Assembly (NCBI RefSeq): GCF_040718835.1
Contig: NZ_JBFEFG010000266.1
Coordinates: 124,001 to 188,000, forward strand
Length of the DNA: 64,000 nucleotides
From: Bremerella sp. JC817
Lineage (GTDB): Bacteria > Planctomycetota > Planctomycetia > Pirellulales > Pirellulaceae
Reading direction: 5' to 3'
This document shows positions 35,995 to 44,121 of this stretch, piece by piece. The translations under genes were made by a program, and so were the position numbers. The notes beneath the pieces are model-generated. The model searched no databases and was not told the origin of the DNA. It saw only the letters and a list, made by a program, of their open reading frames with translations. How positions within the stretch are numbered: the first letter of the stretch is position 1; the number at the start of each line of letters is the position of its first letter.

Positions 35995-37848
35995 CTACGA
36001 AGTTGGCGCGGCTATCGGGAATTCCAACGAAGTTGTCGGGATGACAATCGTCGGCTTGTGATCATCAGCGGTTTCCAGAATGGAATCCACCAGATAATAC
36101 AACAATCGTCGGAAGGCTTCCGGTTCGATTTCATCGGCGATTTCTTCCGCTTTTGCTCGATATTTTTCTACGAGCTGCTCTGCGGCATCGAAAACGCCTC
36201 CTTCGAGGTAAAGGGTTCGCACTCGCTGGATCTTGGCGGTCGCGGTCAGGTCTGGATCGTTCGCAATTTGAATGAGTTCGTTTTTGCGATCTTCTTTCAG
36301 GCTTTGCAGTGCCAGGGCCCACAGCACGGTCGGTCGTCCGCCGATGATGTCGTTGCCGGCGGAAAGCTTGTTGTCGGAGTCTCCGAACCAGTCCTTCAGG
36401 TCGTTCAAGATCTGGAAAGCGACCCCCACGTGCCGGGCAAACTTGCGCATCTGATCGCGGTAATCGTCTTTGGTTTGAGCCAAAGCGATACCGCAGTGCA
36501 AGGCTGCCTCGAACGCCGGCGAAGTCTTCAGGGCATATATTTTCAGGGCGTCGATCGGAGTCAACTCTTTGCTGGTCGAGTCACGCCACATCAGTTCGGC
36601 GCCTTGCCCTTCGGACAAACGCATGTGAGCTTCGGCCAGTTGATCGACAATCTTCGCCACCACTTCCGCGCCCAACGTTTTGATTTCGCGGCTGACCAGG
36701 CGATAGCCGAGACCGATCATGTAGTCGCCCAGGTTGATCCCGGTGGAAACACCAAACTGGCGATGCACGGTTGGCTCGCCATAGCGGAACTCGTCGTCGT
36801 CTTCGATATCGTCGTGAACGAGCGAGGCCTTGTGGAATGTTTCAATCGCCAGGGCCGCGCGTTTGACGGAGTCGGAATAGTCCGCGACATGGGCCGCACC
36901 TTCGGCAGTAGTCCCATGTCCGCCGGTTAACGCATCGTAAACGGCCAGCGTGGTGAAAGGCCGCGAGTACTTACCGCCACGTCCGACGAAGTCGATCGCC
37001 AGACGCTCAGTCGCGGCAATCGGATCGAGGTTTGGCAGGTCGATAAGGTTCGCTTCGGCGGTCTCGGGCGTTTGTCGCTGCGGGGCAATCAAACGGTTCA
37101 AGTTCTGCGGCGCGAACATGTCCTGAGCGGCACGCATCAGATGAACATAGGTCGCCGTTTTCTGCTGAGGTTCACGATGCGGCAGGTGGATCATGTCGAA
37201 GACCCACTTCTCGTCGACCGACGTGTTTCGGCAATCGCTTGAATGCAACGGAACCGCCATGCAGGGAATGCCGGCCAGCAAGATCTTGTCGAACGCCTTT
37301 TCCAGCACGTTCAAGCAGGCGACCCCGACCACGGCGTCGACATAGCCGCTGACCAGGATCTTCATCACGATCGGAGAACCTTCCGCGACGAGCACGCGGT
37401 AGCCAAGCTCTTCGGCCTGACCCCGATAATCGGCGATGCTACATGCGCCACATGTTTTGCAGTCGAGACCGAACTGGTCGTATTCGGCCGGGCACCCTTC
37501 GGCATGCTTCAAGCAGTGAGGCAGCAGGAAGAGGCGACGTTCAGGCGGAATCGCGGAGACCTGGTCACGCCAGAAGGCGGAGGTCATCATCACCATCGTC
37601 CAGCCAATATAGGACTCGGGCAGGTTCATCTCTTGCAGCAGGGCCCGGGTCAGCTGCTCCATTTCGTCCTTGGAGAGAGGACGTGATTTGTCGAGGTTCT
37701 CGCAAATCTGGTAGCAGCGATCACGGATCTCTTCGCGCAGGGCAAGACGATCGGGAACTTGCTTCAAATGAGCCGTTTTGCGACGACGGGAAACGCGCTT
37801 CTTGTCGCCGCGGTCCGATTCAGGCTGGGAGTGGGAAGGCATAGGCAA
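35995..37848 (-). CDS. DUF116 domain fused to a polyprenyl diphosphate synthase
   Basis: 617 residues. Residues about 60-255 are a DUF116 domain: LPHCLKHAEGCPA, then Cys residues in GLDCKTCGACSI, VVGVACLNVLEKA and SSDCRNTSVD, probably holding a metal or Fe-S cluster. From about 285 the protein is a trans-isoprenyl diphosphate synthase, with GGKYSRP, the first Asp-rich motif DDIEDDDEFR and a second motif NDLKD in which the first Asp is Asn. It should condense IPP with allylic diphosphates. It starts 11 bases after the SHC-like gene ends, so they form an operon and it likely supplies that cyclase's substrate. The function of DUF116 is unknown. Confidence 0.85.
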   Translation of the reverse strand: MPMPSHSQPESDRGDKKRVSRRRKTAHLKQVPDRLALREEIRDRCYQICENLDKSRPLSKDEMEQLTRALLQEMNLPESYIGWTMVMMTSAFWRDQVSAIPPERRLFLLPHCLKHAEGCPAEYDQFGLDCKTCGACSIADYRGQAEELGYRVLVAEGSPIVMKILVSGYVDAVVGVACLNVLEKAFDKILLAGIPCMAVPLHSSDCRNTSVDEKWVFDMIHLPHREPQQKTATYVHLMRAAQDMFAPQNLNRLIAPQRQTPETAEANLIDLPNLDPIAATERLAIDFVGRGGKYSRPFTTLAVYDALTGGHGTTAEGAAHVADYSDSVKRAALAIETFHKASLVHDDIEDDDEFRYGEPTVHRQFGVSTGINLGDYMIGLGYRLVSREIKTLGAEVVAKIVDQLAEAHMRLSEGQGAELMWRDSTSKELTPIDALKIYALKTSPAFEAALHCGIALAQTKDDYRDQMRKFARHVGVAFQILNDLKDWFGDSDNKLSAGNDIIGGRPTVLWALALQSLKEDRKNELIQIANDPDLTATAKIQRVRTLYLEGGVFDAAEQLVEKYRAKAEEIADEIEPEAFRRLLYYLVDSILETADDHKPTIVIPTTSLEFPIAAPTS

Positions 37849-37859
37849 CGCTAGTTATC

Positions 37860-39713
37860 TCAGTCTCTGTTTCCGCTGACGCTGGTGGGATTTTCGCGCA
37901 CTGAAGATTCTATCGCTCGACAAGCATGGGCCAGAGCACTGACCGTCATGATTCGCGGGTAGAGCTTTTCATAATACCACAGCTTAGAGAAGTAAAAACC
38001 AATTGGAGAACATTCGACATGGGAATTTTCTTCCACTCGACGGCATAACCAATCGACCGCATTTTCCCAGGCAGGGCTGTTTTCCGTTCCCTTATTGTCG
38101 CAGAGCAAGCCCTCAATGGCCAGCGCCGTCTCTTCGACGCTGCTCTCGTACTGCCCCTGGGTGCGATCAGAAATCGCCTTTCCGCCACCAAAACCACCGT
38201 CGGGGTTCTGCTGGCTCGCAAGCCATTTGAGAGCCTTTGTTGCGGCTTGGCGATCTGATTCGCCAATATTGACCGGGGAAGCAGCGATATCGCGGAAGTA
38301 GTTCAGCACCTTCACGGTGCCGTAGATCGGATTGTCTTCTTCGGTTCGATCCTGGTTACCAAACCACAGCGGCAGCCATGCGTCGTGGTGCTGCATCTGG
38401 GCCAGGTACTTTTGACCTTTGGCTAGTCGCCGCTGCGCTTCGGGCAGATCGCTCGCCCACGCCGCCAGTCCGCGCATTGCGTGGGCGGTGATGTCGCTGC
38501 CGCTGCGATCGAATGGTTGAGTGCCCCAGCCTTTGCAGAAGGTGGGCCAGCCGCCGTCGCTGTTTTGAAGATCCATCAGCCAGCGACATCCGTTGCGGGC
38601 TGCCTGCAAGATTTGCTCTTTGGTCGCGTCGTCGCAGTCGCCACGCTCGTAAAAATATTTGAGGGCCAGCAAGGCTCCTGGCGTGTCGTCGGCATCGGGA
38701 ACGCTGCCACTTAAATCGGTCCAGCCCCAAGCCCCTGGGGCGGCTCCAGTGAAGGGGTGAATCGTCTTGGTCTGGCACGCGAGCAGCCAGTCCAGGCATT
38801 CCGGCGTGAGATGGCTGTTGTCGTCGTCCAGCACCGAAAGAGCGTTGATCGAAAGGGTCGTAACCCAGGTCGCCAGATTGGTATCGATCGGCCAACTGCC
38901 GTCAGGTCGGACCGAATCGCGAATGAACCGCAAGCCATTCTGGGCGACTTCGCTGTTGGCCCGACCGGTCGCGGCGAGGCTCATCACGACGAAGCTGGTC
39001 AGCGGGATCGCTTCCAGGTAACCGCCACTTTCCGGCTGCATCTTCGTCAGCACTTTTGCCGCTGGCTTGAAGGCGGCCGAGCGAATGCCGCGGATCAGCG
39101 GGTTCCAAGGTTTATCGTGATAGAACTTGGCCTGGCCGATGCCGACCAGGGCAGGGATCGCGTAGCTGACGACCGGCAGCTTGATGAACTTGTAAAACGA
39201 TTGTGGGAAAACGGCCGCTTCGAATGGGAGGGGCGAAACCTTCTTCCAACTGACCAGCCGCGCCAAGGCATAGTTGGTCAGAATGGGGACCGCGAATGTT
39301 TTGTCTTTCCCGTAGCGAGCACGCAATCCGGGAATCCCACCTTTCTTGTCGATGTACGCCTTGGCTGCCGACAGGACACTTGGGTGTTTCTCGGCATCGC
39401 CCGTCAAAGTGAGGGCCGCGACCGCCAGCATTGTGGTGGCAATATTCGAGTAACTGAGGTCCGTATCACCCCAGCCGCCATCACTGTTTTGGTTCGCCAG
39501 CAGGTAATCGACACCCCCGCGAATGAGTGACGCATCAGCATTGCTGGATGCCGAGCCGTTGATCAGGGCTAACTGCAACGCACTGACGGCTGTGGCGGTC
39601 GAAAGGGCGGAGGTCGAGAGTTCACCGATCCAGTGCCCCGAAGGATCTCGCTCGCTGAGCAAGTCTTGCTTGGCTAGTTCATAGCAATGTCGGACACGGG
39701 CAGGATCGATCAT
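37860..39713 (-). CDS. Squalene-hopene-cyclase-family terpene cyclase (short paralogue)
   Basis: 617 residues, about 85 shorter than the canonical SHC at 56.8 kb. Several QW-type repeats are visible (NSDGGWGDTDLS, VRPDGSWPIDTN, NSDGGWPTFCKGWG, NPDGGFGGG). The catalytic DXDD motif, which protonates the substrate, is D340-A-D-D343 in VPDADDTPGA, so it should be an active class II cyclase rather than an oxidosqualene-type relict. A second DDD lies at 296-298. First gene of a three-gene operon with the DUF116-prenyl synthase and chorismate-lyase-like genes. The substrate may be squalene or another polyprene; the divergence from the hopanoid SHC and the separate synthase favour a different product. 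Confidence 0.85.
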   Translation of the reverse strand: MIDPARVRHCYELAKQDLLSERDPSGHWIGELSTSALSTATAVSALQLALINGSASSNADASLIRGGVDYLLANQNSDGGWGDTDLSYSNIATTMLAVAALTLTGDAEKHPSVLSAAKAYIDKKGGIPGLRARYGKDKTFAVPILTNYALARLVSWKKVSPLPFEAAVFPQSFYKFIKLPVVSYAIPALVGIGQAKFYHDKPWNPLIRGIRSAAFKPAAKVLTKMQPESGGYLEAIPLTSFVVMSLAATGRANSEVAQNGLRFIRDSVRPDGSWPIDTNLATWVTTLSINALSVLDDDNSHLTPECLDWLLACQTKTIHPFTGAAPGAWGWTDLSGSVPDADDTPGALLALKYFYERGDCDDATKEQILQAARNGCRWLMDLQNSDGGWPTFCKGWGTQPFDRSGSDITAHAMRGLAAWASDLPEAQRRLAKGQKYLAQMQHHDAWLPLWFGNQDRTEEDNPIYGTVKVLNYFRDIAASPVNIGESDRQAATKALKWLASQQNPDGGFGGGKAISDRTQGQYESSVEETALAIEGLLCDNKGTENSPAWENAVDWLCRRVEENSHVECSPIGFYFSKLWYYEKLYPRIMTVSALAHACRAIESSVRENPTSVSGNRD

Positions 39714-39876
39714 GCAGAGTCAATTTCGGCTTCACAGAGGTCGTAAGCTGGTCTGTGCATACTAAATGGGAGGGCGCGGGGTGTCCATCCGATCGACCCT
39801 TTCCGCTGACTTTTACCGTCCAGTCGGTTAGAATAATACGCTGCCAGTCACCGACCGAACCTCCCAAGGTACCTGC

Positions 39877-41175
39877 ATGTATCTCCGCCTCGCGAAACGA
39901 GCTCTCCTGGAAACCGACAAACGACTCGTCGCCAAGTTCATGTGGCTGATGGGATTCAAGGGATTGCGATCGGTTCAAAAGCACAAGGCTCGCCTGAAGC
40001 GGGGCGAGTTCTTTCCTCCGTTCCTCTACATCTCGGTTATCAATAGCTGTAACTTGCGATGCCAGGGATGCTGGGTCGATGTTTCGGCCAAGCAGTCGAA
40101 GATCGATCTCGACGCGATGGATCGGATGCTGAACGAAGCCAAGGCGATGGGGAACGCGTTCTTCGGGATCCTCGGCGGCGAACCATTCATGCATGCCGAC
40201 ATTCTGGAGATCTTCCGCCGGCATCAGGACGCTTACTTCCAGGTCTTCACCAACGGGCACTTCATCACCGACGAAGTCGCCAAAGAGCTCCGCAAGCTGG
40301 GCAACGTGACGCCGCTGATCAGTATCGAAGGTACCGAGATCATCAGCGATGTCCGTCGTGGCCGCGGCGGCGTTTACAGCAAGTCGATGGAAGGGATCCA
40401 CAACTGCGTCAACAACAAGCTGTTGACCGGCGTGTGTACCAGCTTGTGCCAATCGAATTTTGACGATCTGCTGCGGGAGGAATGGATCGATCGGCTGATC
40501 GAGATGGGCGTGTTTTATTGCTGGTACCACGGTTACCGCGTGGTCGGTCCGGTGCCGAACCCAGACCTCGCTCTTACGCCGCAGCAGCAGTTGGCGGTCC
40601 GCAAGTTTGTGGTCGAAATGCGTGTCAAGAAACCGATTGCGATCATTGACGCGTATCACGATGCCGACGGCAACGCGTTGTGCCCGGCCGCGACTGGCTT
40701 CACGCATCATATCAGCCCGTATGGCGATATCGAACCTTGCCCGGTGATTCAGTTCGCTAAGGAATCGATCCACGACGAACGACCGTTGCGTCAGGTCTTC
40801 AATGAGTCGGAGTACCTACGCGACTTCCGCGAACTGGCCGCGAAGAATACGCGCGGCTGCATCATTCTCGAACGACCTGATTTGCTTTCCGACTTCGCCA
40901 AAGGGCATGAAGCGAAAGACACCACGGTCCGCAAAGAAGCGTACGAGGAACTCGACGCGCTGAAGTCGAATCCATCGCAGTACAATCCCGGCAACGAGAT
41001 CCCTGAGAAAAGCTGGGTTTATTGGCTGTTGAAGAAATACGCCTTCCATGACTACGGTGCCTACACGAAGCATTTTCAAATGGAAAACTGGCAGCCCACC
41101 ATTCCGGCCGAAGGTGCCGATGCGTCGGCGGCTCCGGCGAACCTTGTGCAGTTGAAAGTCGACGCGCCGAACTAA
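39877..41175 (+). CDS. Radical SAM protein with C-terminal auxiliary-cluster Cys residues
   Basis: 432 residues. The radical SAM cluster motif is C58-x3-C62-x2-C65 (SCNLRCQGCW), followed by GGEPFMHAD and VFTNGHFIT typical of the SAM-binding barrel. Further Cys residues in ALCPAATG, EPCPVIQ and RGCIILERPD sit where SPASM-type proteins bind extra Fe-S clusters. It resembles HpnH-type enzymes in overall plan, but the match is partial and I do not assign a reaction. AAGGT seven bases before the ATG is a good ribosome-binding site. It is divergent, 163 bases apart, from the terpene-cyclase operon, suggesting shared regulation. Confidence 0.8.
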   Translation: MYLRLAKRALLETDKRLVAKFMWLMGFKGLRSVQKHKARLKRGEFFPPFLYISVINSCNLRCQGCWVDVSAKQSKIDLDAMDRMLNEAKAMGNAFFGILGGEPFMHADILEIFRRHQDAYFQVFTNGHFITDEVAKELRKLGNVTPLISIEGTEIISDVRRGRGGVYSKSMEGIHNCVNNKLLTGVCTSLCQSNFDDLLREEWIDRLIEMGVFYCWYHGYRVVGPVPNPDLALTPQQQLAVRKFVVEMRVKKPIAIIDAYHDADGNALCPAATGFTHHISPYGDIEPCPVIQFAKESIHDERPLRQVFNESEYLRDFRELAAKNTRGCIILERPDLLSDFAKGHEAKDTTVRKEAYEELDALKSNPSQYNPGNEIPEKSWVYWLLKKYAFHDYGAYTKHFQMENWQPTIPAEGADASAAPANLVQLKVDAPN

Positions 41176-41242
41176 TCTTGCGGTTGCTTCCACCGGCATG
41201 ACGTCGTGTTGTGAACGCTGCCTCTTTGGTTTGCTTCACGCC

Positions 41243-41268
41243 AACGCTCTTACTAGACTGAGAGCGTT
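41243..41268. terminator. Hairpin after the radical SAM gene
   Basis: Arms AACGCTCT (41243-41250) and AGAGCGTT (41261-41268) with a ten-base loop, about 70 bases past the stop. No T-run, so terminator function is only possible. Confidence 0.4.
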
Positions 41269-41343
41269 CGCAGGCGATGACCGGCATAGCTCGATTCGTG
41301 ATGCCACTGCCGGGCCTGCTCTTCGCTTGTTGGAAATGATTTG

Positions 41344-42234
41344 ATGCGTTTGGCTGTCTCTCTTCTGCTTTTCTTCGTCGCCAGCAATCTGTGGGCTCAA
41401 GATCCATCGAAGCTACCGCATGGCGAACATATGCCCGGCATCGATAACGTGCTGAAGGTCACACCGCATGTCGTCAGCGGAAGTCAGCCACATGGCGAAG
41501 AAGGTTTCAAGACGCTCAAGGAATTGGGCATCAATGTGATTGTCTCGGTGGATGGGGCGATCCCCGATGTTGAGACCGCTCGCAAATATGGAATGCGTTA
41601 CGTTCATGTGCCGATCGGTTACGACGGCATCTCCGACGATGCCCAGGCCGCATTAAAGCGAGTGATGAATGACTTCCAGCAGGATAAGATCTTCTTCCAT
41701 TGCCACCATGGCAAACATCGCGGGCCCGCCGCCGCGGCGGTTGCCTGCTATGAAGCGGAAGAACTGACCGAGAACCAGGCCCTCGACTTCATGCGGAGCG
41801 CCGGGACAAGTTCCGACTATGGTGGGCTTTGGAAAGAGATCACCCAGTTCCAGCCGATCCCTGAGTCGACTCCGCTGCCGATGCTGGTGGAAGTCGCAGA
41901 AGTCGAATCGGTCGCCGCGGCGATGGCCAAGCTCGATCGAATCTACGATAGCCTCGTGCTGTGCGATCAGGCCGGCTGGGAAGCTCCCGCCGAGCACGCA
42001 GATCTGGCACCGGCACAGCAGGCACTGCTGCTACAAGAAGGCTTATACGAGACGCGTCGACTGTTGAACGAAGATCAGTACGACGCGAAGTTTCGCAAGA
42101 TGCTCGCCGCGTCCGAGGACCTGGCCAAGTCGCTGAAGCAGCAAATCGAAGCTGGCCAAAAGAGCGAGGCAACGGCCACGCTCAAGAAGGTGAAAGCGTC
42201 GTGCTCGGCATGCCACAACGACTACCGCAACTAG
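41344..42234 (+). CDS. Secreted tyrosine-phosphatase-like/cytochrome c'-like fusion
   Basis: 296 residues from ATG 41344; a TTG three bases earlier is also possible. A signal peptide (LAVSLLLFFVASNLWAQ) is followed by a dual-specificity-phosphatase-like fold with the P-loop HC-x5-R at Cys120-Arg126 (FHCHHGKHRG). The loop is unusually His-rich. The second half (about 180-296) is a helical bundle ending in Cys287-x2-Cys290-His291, the C-terminal haem site pattern of cytochrome c' (SCSACHNDYR). Both parts would be periplasmic. The combination suggests redox- or gas-dependent control of a phosphatase-fold protein. It stands alone after the radical SAM gene. Confidence 0.8.
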   Translation: MRLAVSLLLFFVASNLWAQDPSKLPHGEHMPGIDNVLKVTPHVVSGSQPHGEEGFKTLKELGINVIVSVDGAIPDVETARKYGMRYVHVPIGYDGISDDAQAALKRVMNDFQQDKIFFHCHHGKHRGPAAAAVACYEAEELTENQALDFMRSAGTSSDYGGLWKEITQFQPIPESTPLPMLVEVAEVESVAAAMAKLDRIYDSLVLCDQAGWEAPAEHADLAPAQQALLLQEGLYETRRLLNEDQYDAKFRKMLAASEDLAKSLKQQIEAGQKSEATATLKKVKASCSACHNDYRN

Positions 42235-42584
42235 CAACTGCCAGCTTCTGCTTGCCCGTTTCCAGTTTAAAGTTGAACTGAAAGGTCGTCTTCTTTCAAG
42301 AGGGCAATAAGATGCCCGCGCTCGTCCAATATCTACTTATTGGTACATTGCACCCGTCATTCGGCTTCGCGAGTCTGTTGAATAGCACACAAAAGCTGAG
42401 GTTCAGCATATGACGGATGGCCGTGGCGACCGGCAGTTCGAACCAGCAAGTATCGGGTGGGATCGGAAATGCCTCCGAGGTTTCCCTGGGAATGCTCTGA
42501 ATAAACGGCCAAGCTCGGAGGAATTCTGAGCTTGGTTCCTTGCGCAGAGTGGTGGGGCCGCGAAACAGCTTGCAGGGGCCGAGT
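42235..42584. other. Convergent spacer (350 bp) with a hairpin at 42509-42535
   Basis: Non-coding region between the phosphatase/cytochrome gene and the end of the leftward seven-gene operon. Arms CCAAGCTC (42509-42516) and GAGCTTGG (42528-42535) make an eight-base stem that could end the operon, though no T-run follows on the minus strand. A 39-codon frame at 42410-42529, with GAGG ahead of its ATG, runs into this hairpin; it has no recognisable features and is not called. Confidence 0.5.
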
Positions 42585-43661
42585 TTAGATATCGAGTTCG
42601 TCGACGGCGTCGATCAGATTGTCGAGTTCGTCTTTCTCGCGATCGTCGTTGTCGGCCTGGCGTTTCGGCACGCCAACGTTGGTGCCGACCGCTTCTCGAC
42701 CGGCGAGCAGTAGTTGTTCGTCTCGTTCGCGAACGGCCGTATCGATCGACTTGTCGTCTTCCTTCGGCTTGCCAAAGAGTTGCGACAGATCGATCTTCAG
42801 GCCACCGCCTGCCACTTCATCGCTGCCGGCGATGGTTGGCGTTTTGTGCTGTGGGAAGATGATGGCATTCTCTGGGCAGACACGGCTGCACGCAGGGCAA
42901 CCTTTACGGCAGTTGTCCGGCATCTCGACCAGAATGGTCTCGACTCCATCGACGCCATAAACACCGAACAAGCAGAAGTCGATGCACTCCATGCAGTTCG
43001 TGCAACGGCTGTAATCGATGACCGGATACCAGCGACGTTTGGCATCTTCCTCGATTCGCAGCGGCTCGATGATATCGATCGGCTTTTCGAGTTCGCCACC
43101 TTCTTTCAGCGCCGTGTCGTTGGTCGGATTGGCGACCCGTGCCAACTGTTGTGGCGTGGGGGAAGGGGACCCGCCGAGGCCGCCCAGTTCGACGACTTGG
43201 GTCGAGATTTCCCGATGAATTCGCTTCACTTCGTCGACGTAATCTTCGAGCTTGTTCGAGACTCGCAGGTCGACGCAGTAGATCATCCGGTTGGGAATCG
43301 GTCGGCTATCGAGAACACGCAGCTTGTCGCTGTCCTCTGGCTCATCGAGGAGGTCGTCTTCATCTTCGTCCGACTCGTGTACCAGCAGAGAAGTACCTGC
43401 CTTGCCGCGGATGTTGTTGCGATCGAGCGTCCAACGCGTGGCGCGTTCGTACAGCCAGCTCAGCACGACGAAGTCGGTGGTGATGGCCTGCAGACCGAGC
43501 ATGCCGGGGCCATCGTTTTTCAAGTCGTACAGATGCGGAACGATCGTGACTTCGATCCCGGGCTCAAACAGCAGCGCGGCAACGATATCCTCCTCCAGCT
43601 TGCGCTTGGCGGGATTGTTGCTCTGGCCTTGGCTGACGACGACCGTCAAACGTTTGGGCAT
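42585..43661 (-). CDS. Protein with two [4Fe-4S] ferredoxin-type clusters
   Basis: 358 residues. The N-terminal 200 residues form an unknown soluble domain (MPKRLTVVVSQGQSNNPAKRK, then an acidic linker). A ferredoxin-like domain follows at about 215-285, with CTNCMECIDFC and, after a gap, CRKGCPACSRVCP, enough Cys for two [4Fe-4S] clusters. The C-terminus is acidic and probably disordered. Last gene of the seven-gene operon, four bases after the GcvH-like gene. It may deliver low-potential electrons to the HemN-like radical SAM enzyme two genes upstream. That role is an inference from context. Confidence 0.85.
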   Translation of the reverse strand: MPKRLTVVVSQGQSNNPAKRKLEEDIVAALLFEPGIEVTIVPHLYDLKNDGPGMLGLQAITTDFVVLSWLYERATRWTLDRNNIRGKAGTSLLVHESDEDEDDLLDEPEDSDKLRVLDSRPIPNRMIYCVDLRVSNKLEDYVDEVKRIHREISTQVVELGGLGGSPSPTPQQLARVANPTNDTALKEGGELEKPIDIIEPLRIEEDAKRRWYPVIDYSRCTNCMECIDFCLFGVYGVDGVETILVEMPDNCRKGCPACSRVCPENAIIFPQHKTPTIAGSDEVAGGGLKIDLSQLFGKPKEDDKSIDTAVRERDEQLLLAGREAVGTNVGVPKRQADNDDREKDELDNLIDAVDELDI

Positions 43662-43665
43662 GGGG

Positions 43666-44121
43666 TTACTCGTTCAATTGTCCCTTGATGGTCCGCTGGG
43701 TAATTTCCCAGACCGACGCGAGGTGTTCGATATATTGCTCGGGATCGAGCAGCTTTTCGCCACTTCCCTCGATCTCGTAAAGCCAACCCTCGCCGTACAT
43801 ATCGACGTTAATTCGAGAAGGGTCGCTCATCAACTCGGGGTTCAACCGCGACAGAACACCGGGAATCGGAGGGTAGAGCTCGCTTTCGGCCTTACTACTT
43901 TCGATAAAGCCGATCTCTTGACCTTCCGCAATTGTAGCACCTTCGTCAACCTGCCACTCGAGGAAATAGACATCCTGCAGCAGACGTACAGCATAAGCCG
44001 TAAAGCCAAACTGATAGCCATTTCCACTGGGGATGGCCCAGCAGTGGTTCTTTGTGTACTGCCGATCGGTGGGGAATTTGGCTTCAAATTTCCCCATCAT
44101 GAAGACCAGAGAGTCGCTCAT
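43666..44121 (-). CDS. GcvH-like lipoyl-carrier protein
   Basis: 151 residues from the ATG at 44121; a longer open frame upstream overlaps the radical SAM gene and is rejected. The fold matches glycine-cleavage H protein: FGFTAYAVRLLQDVYFLEW, VDEGATIAEGQEIGFIESSK with Lys77 at the lipoylation position, PIPGVLSRLN and DMYGEGWLYEIE. No gcvT, gcvP or lipoyl transferase gene is nearby, so it is unlikely to serve glycine cleavage. It overlaps the HemN-like gene by one base and is followed four bases later by the ferredoxin gene. A swinging-arm carrier for an acyl or other thiol-bound intermediate fits the operon. Confidence 0.85.
   Translation of the reverse strand: MSDSLVFMMGKFEAKFPTDRQYTKNHCWAIPSGNGYQFGFTAYAVRLLQDVYFLEWQVDEGATIAEGQEIGFIESSKAESELYPPIPGVLSRLNPELMSDPSRINVDMYGEGWLYEIEGSGEKLLDPEQYIEHLASVWEITQRTIKGQLNE

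Noticed and set aside
42410..42529. 39-codon frame with GAGG ahead of its ATG
   Set aside because: It runs into the hairpin at 42509-42535, and its product shows no features; conservation would be needed to accept it.
43666..44121. Glycine cleavage system locus
   Set aside because: Only an H-like protein is present; gcvT, gcvP and lipoate genes are missing from the neighbourhood.
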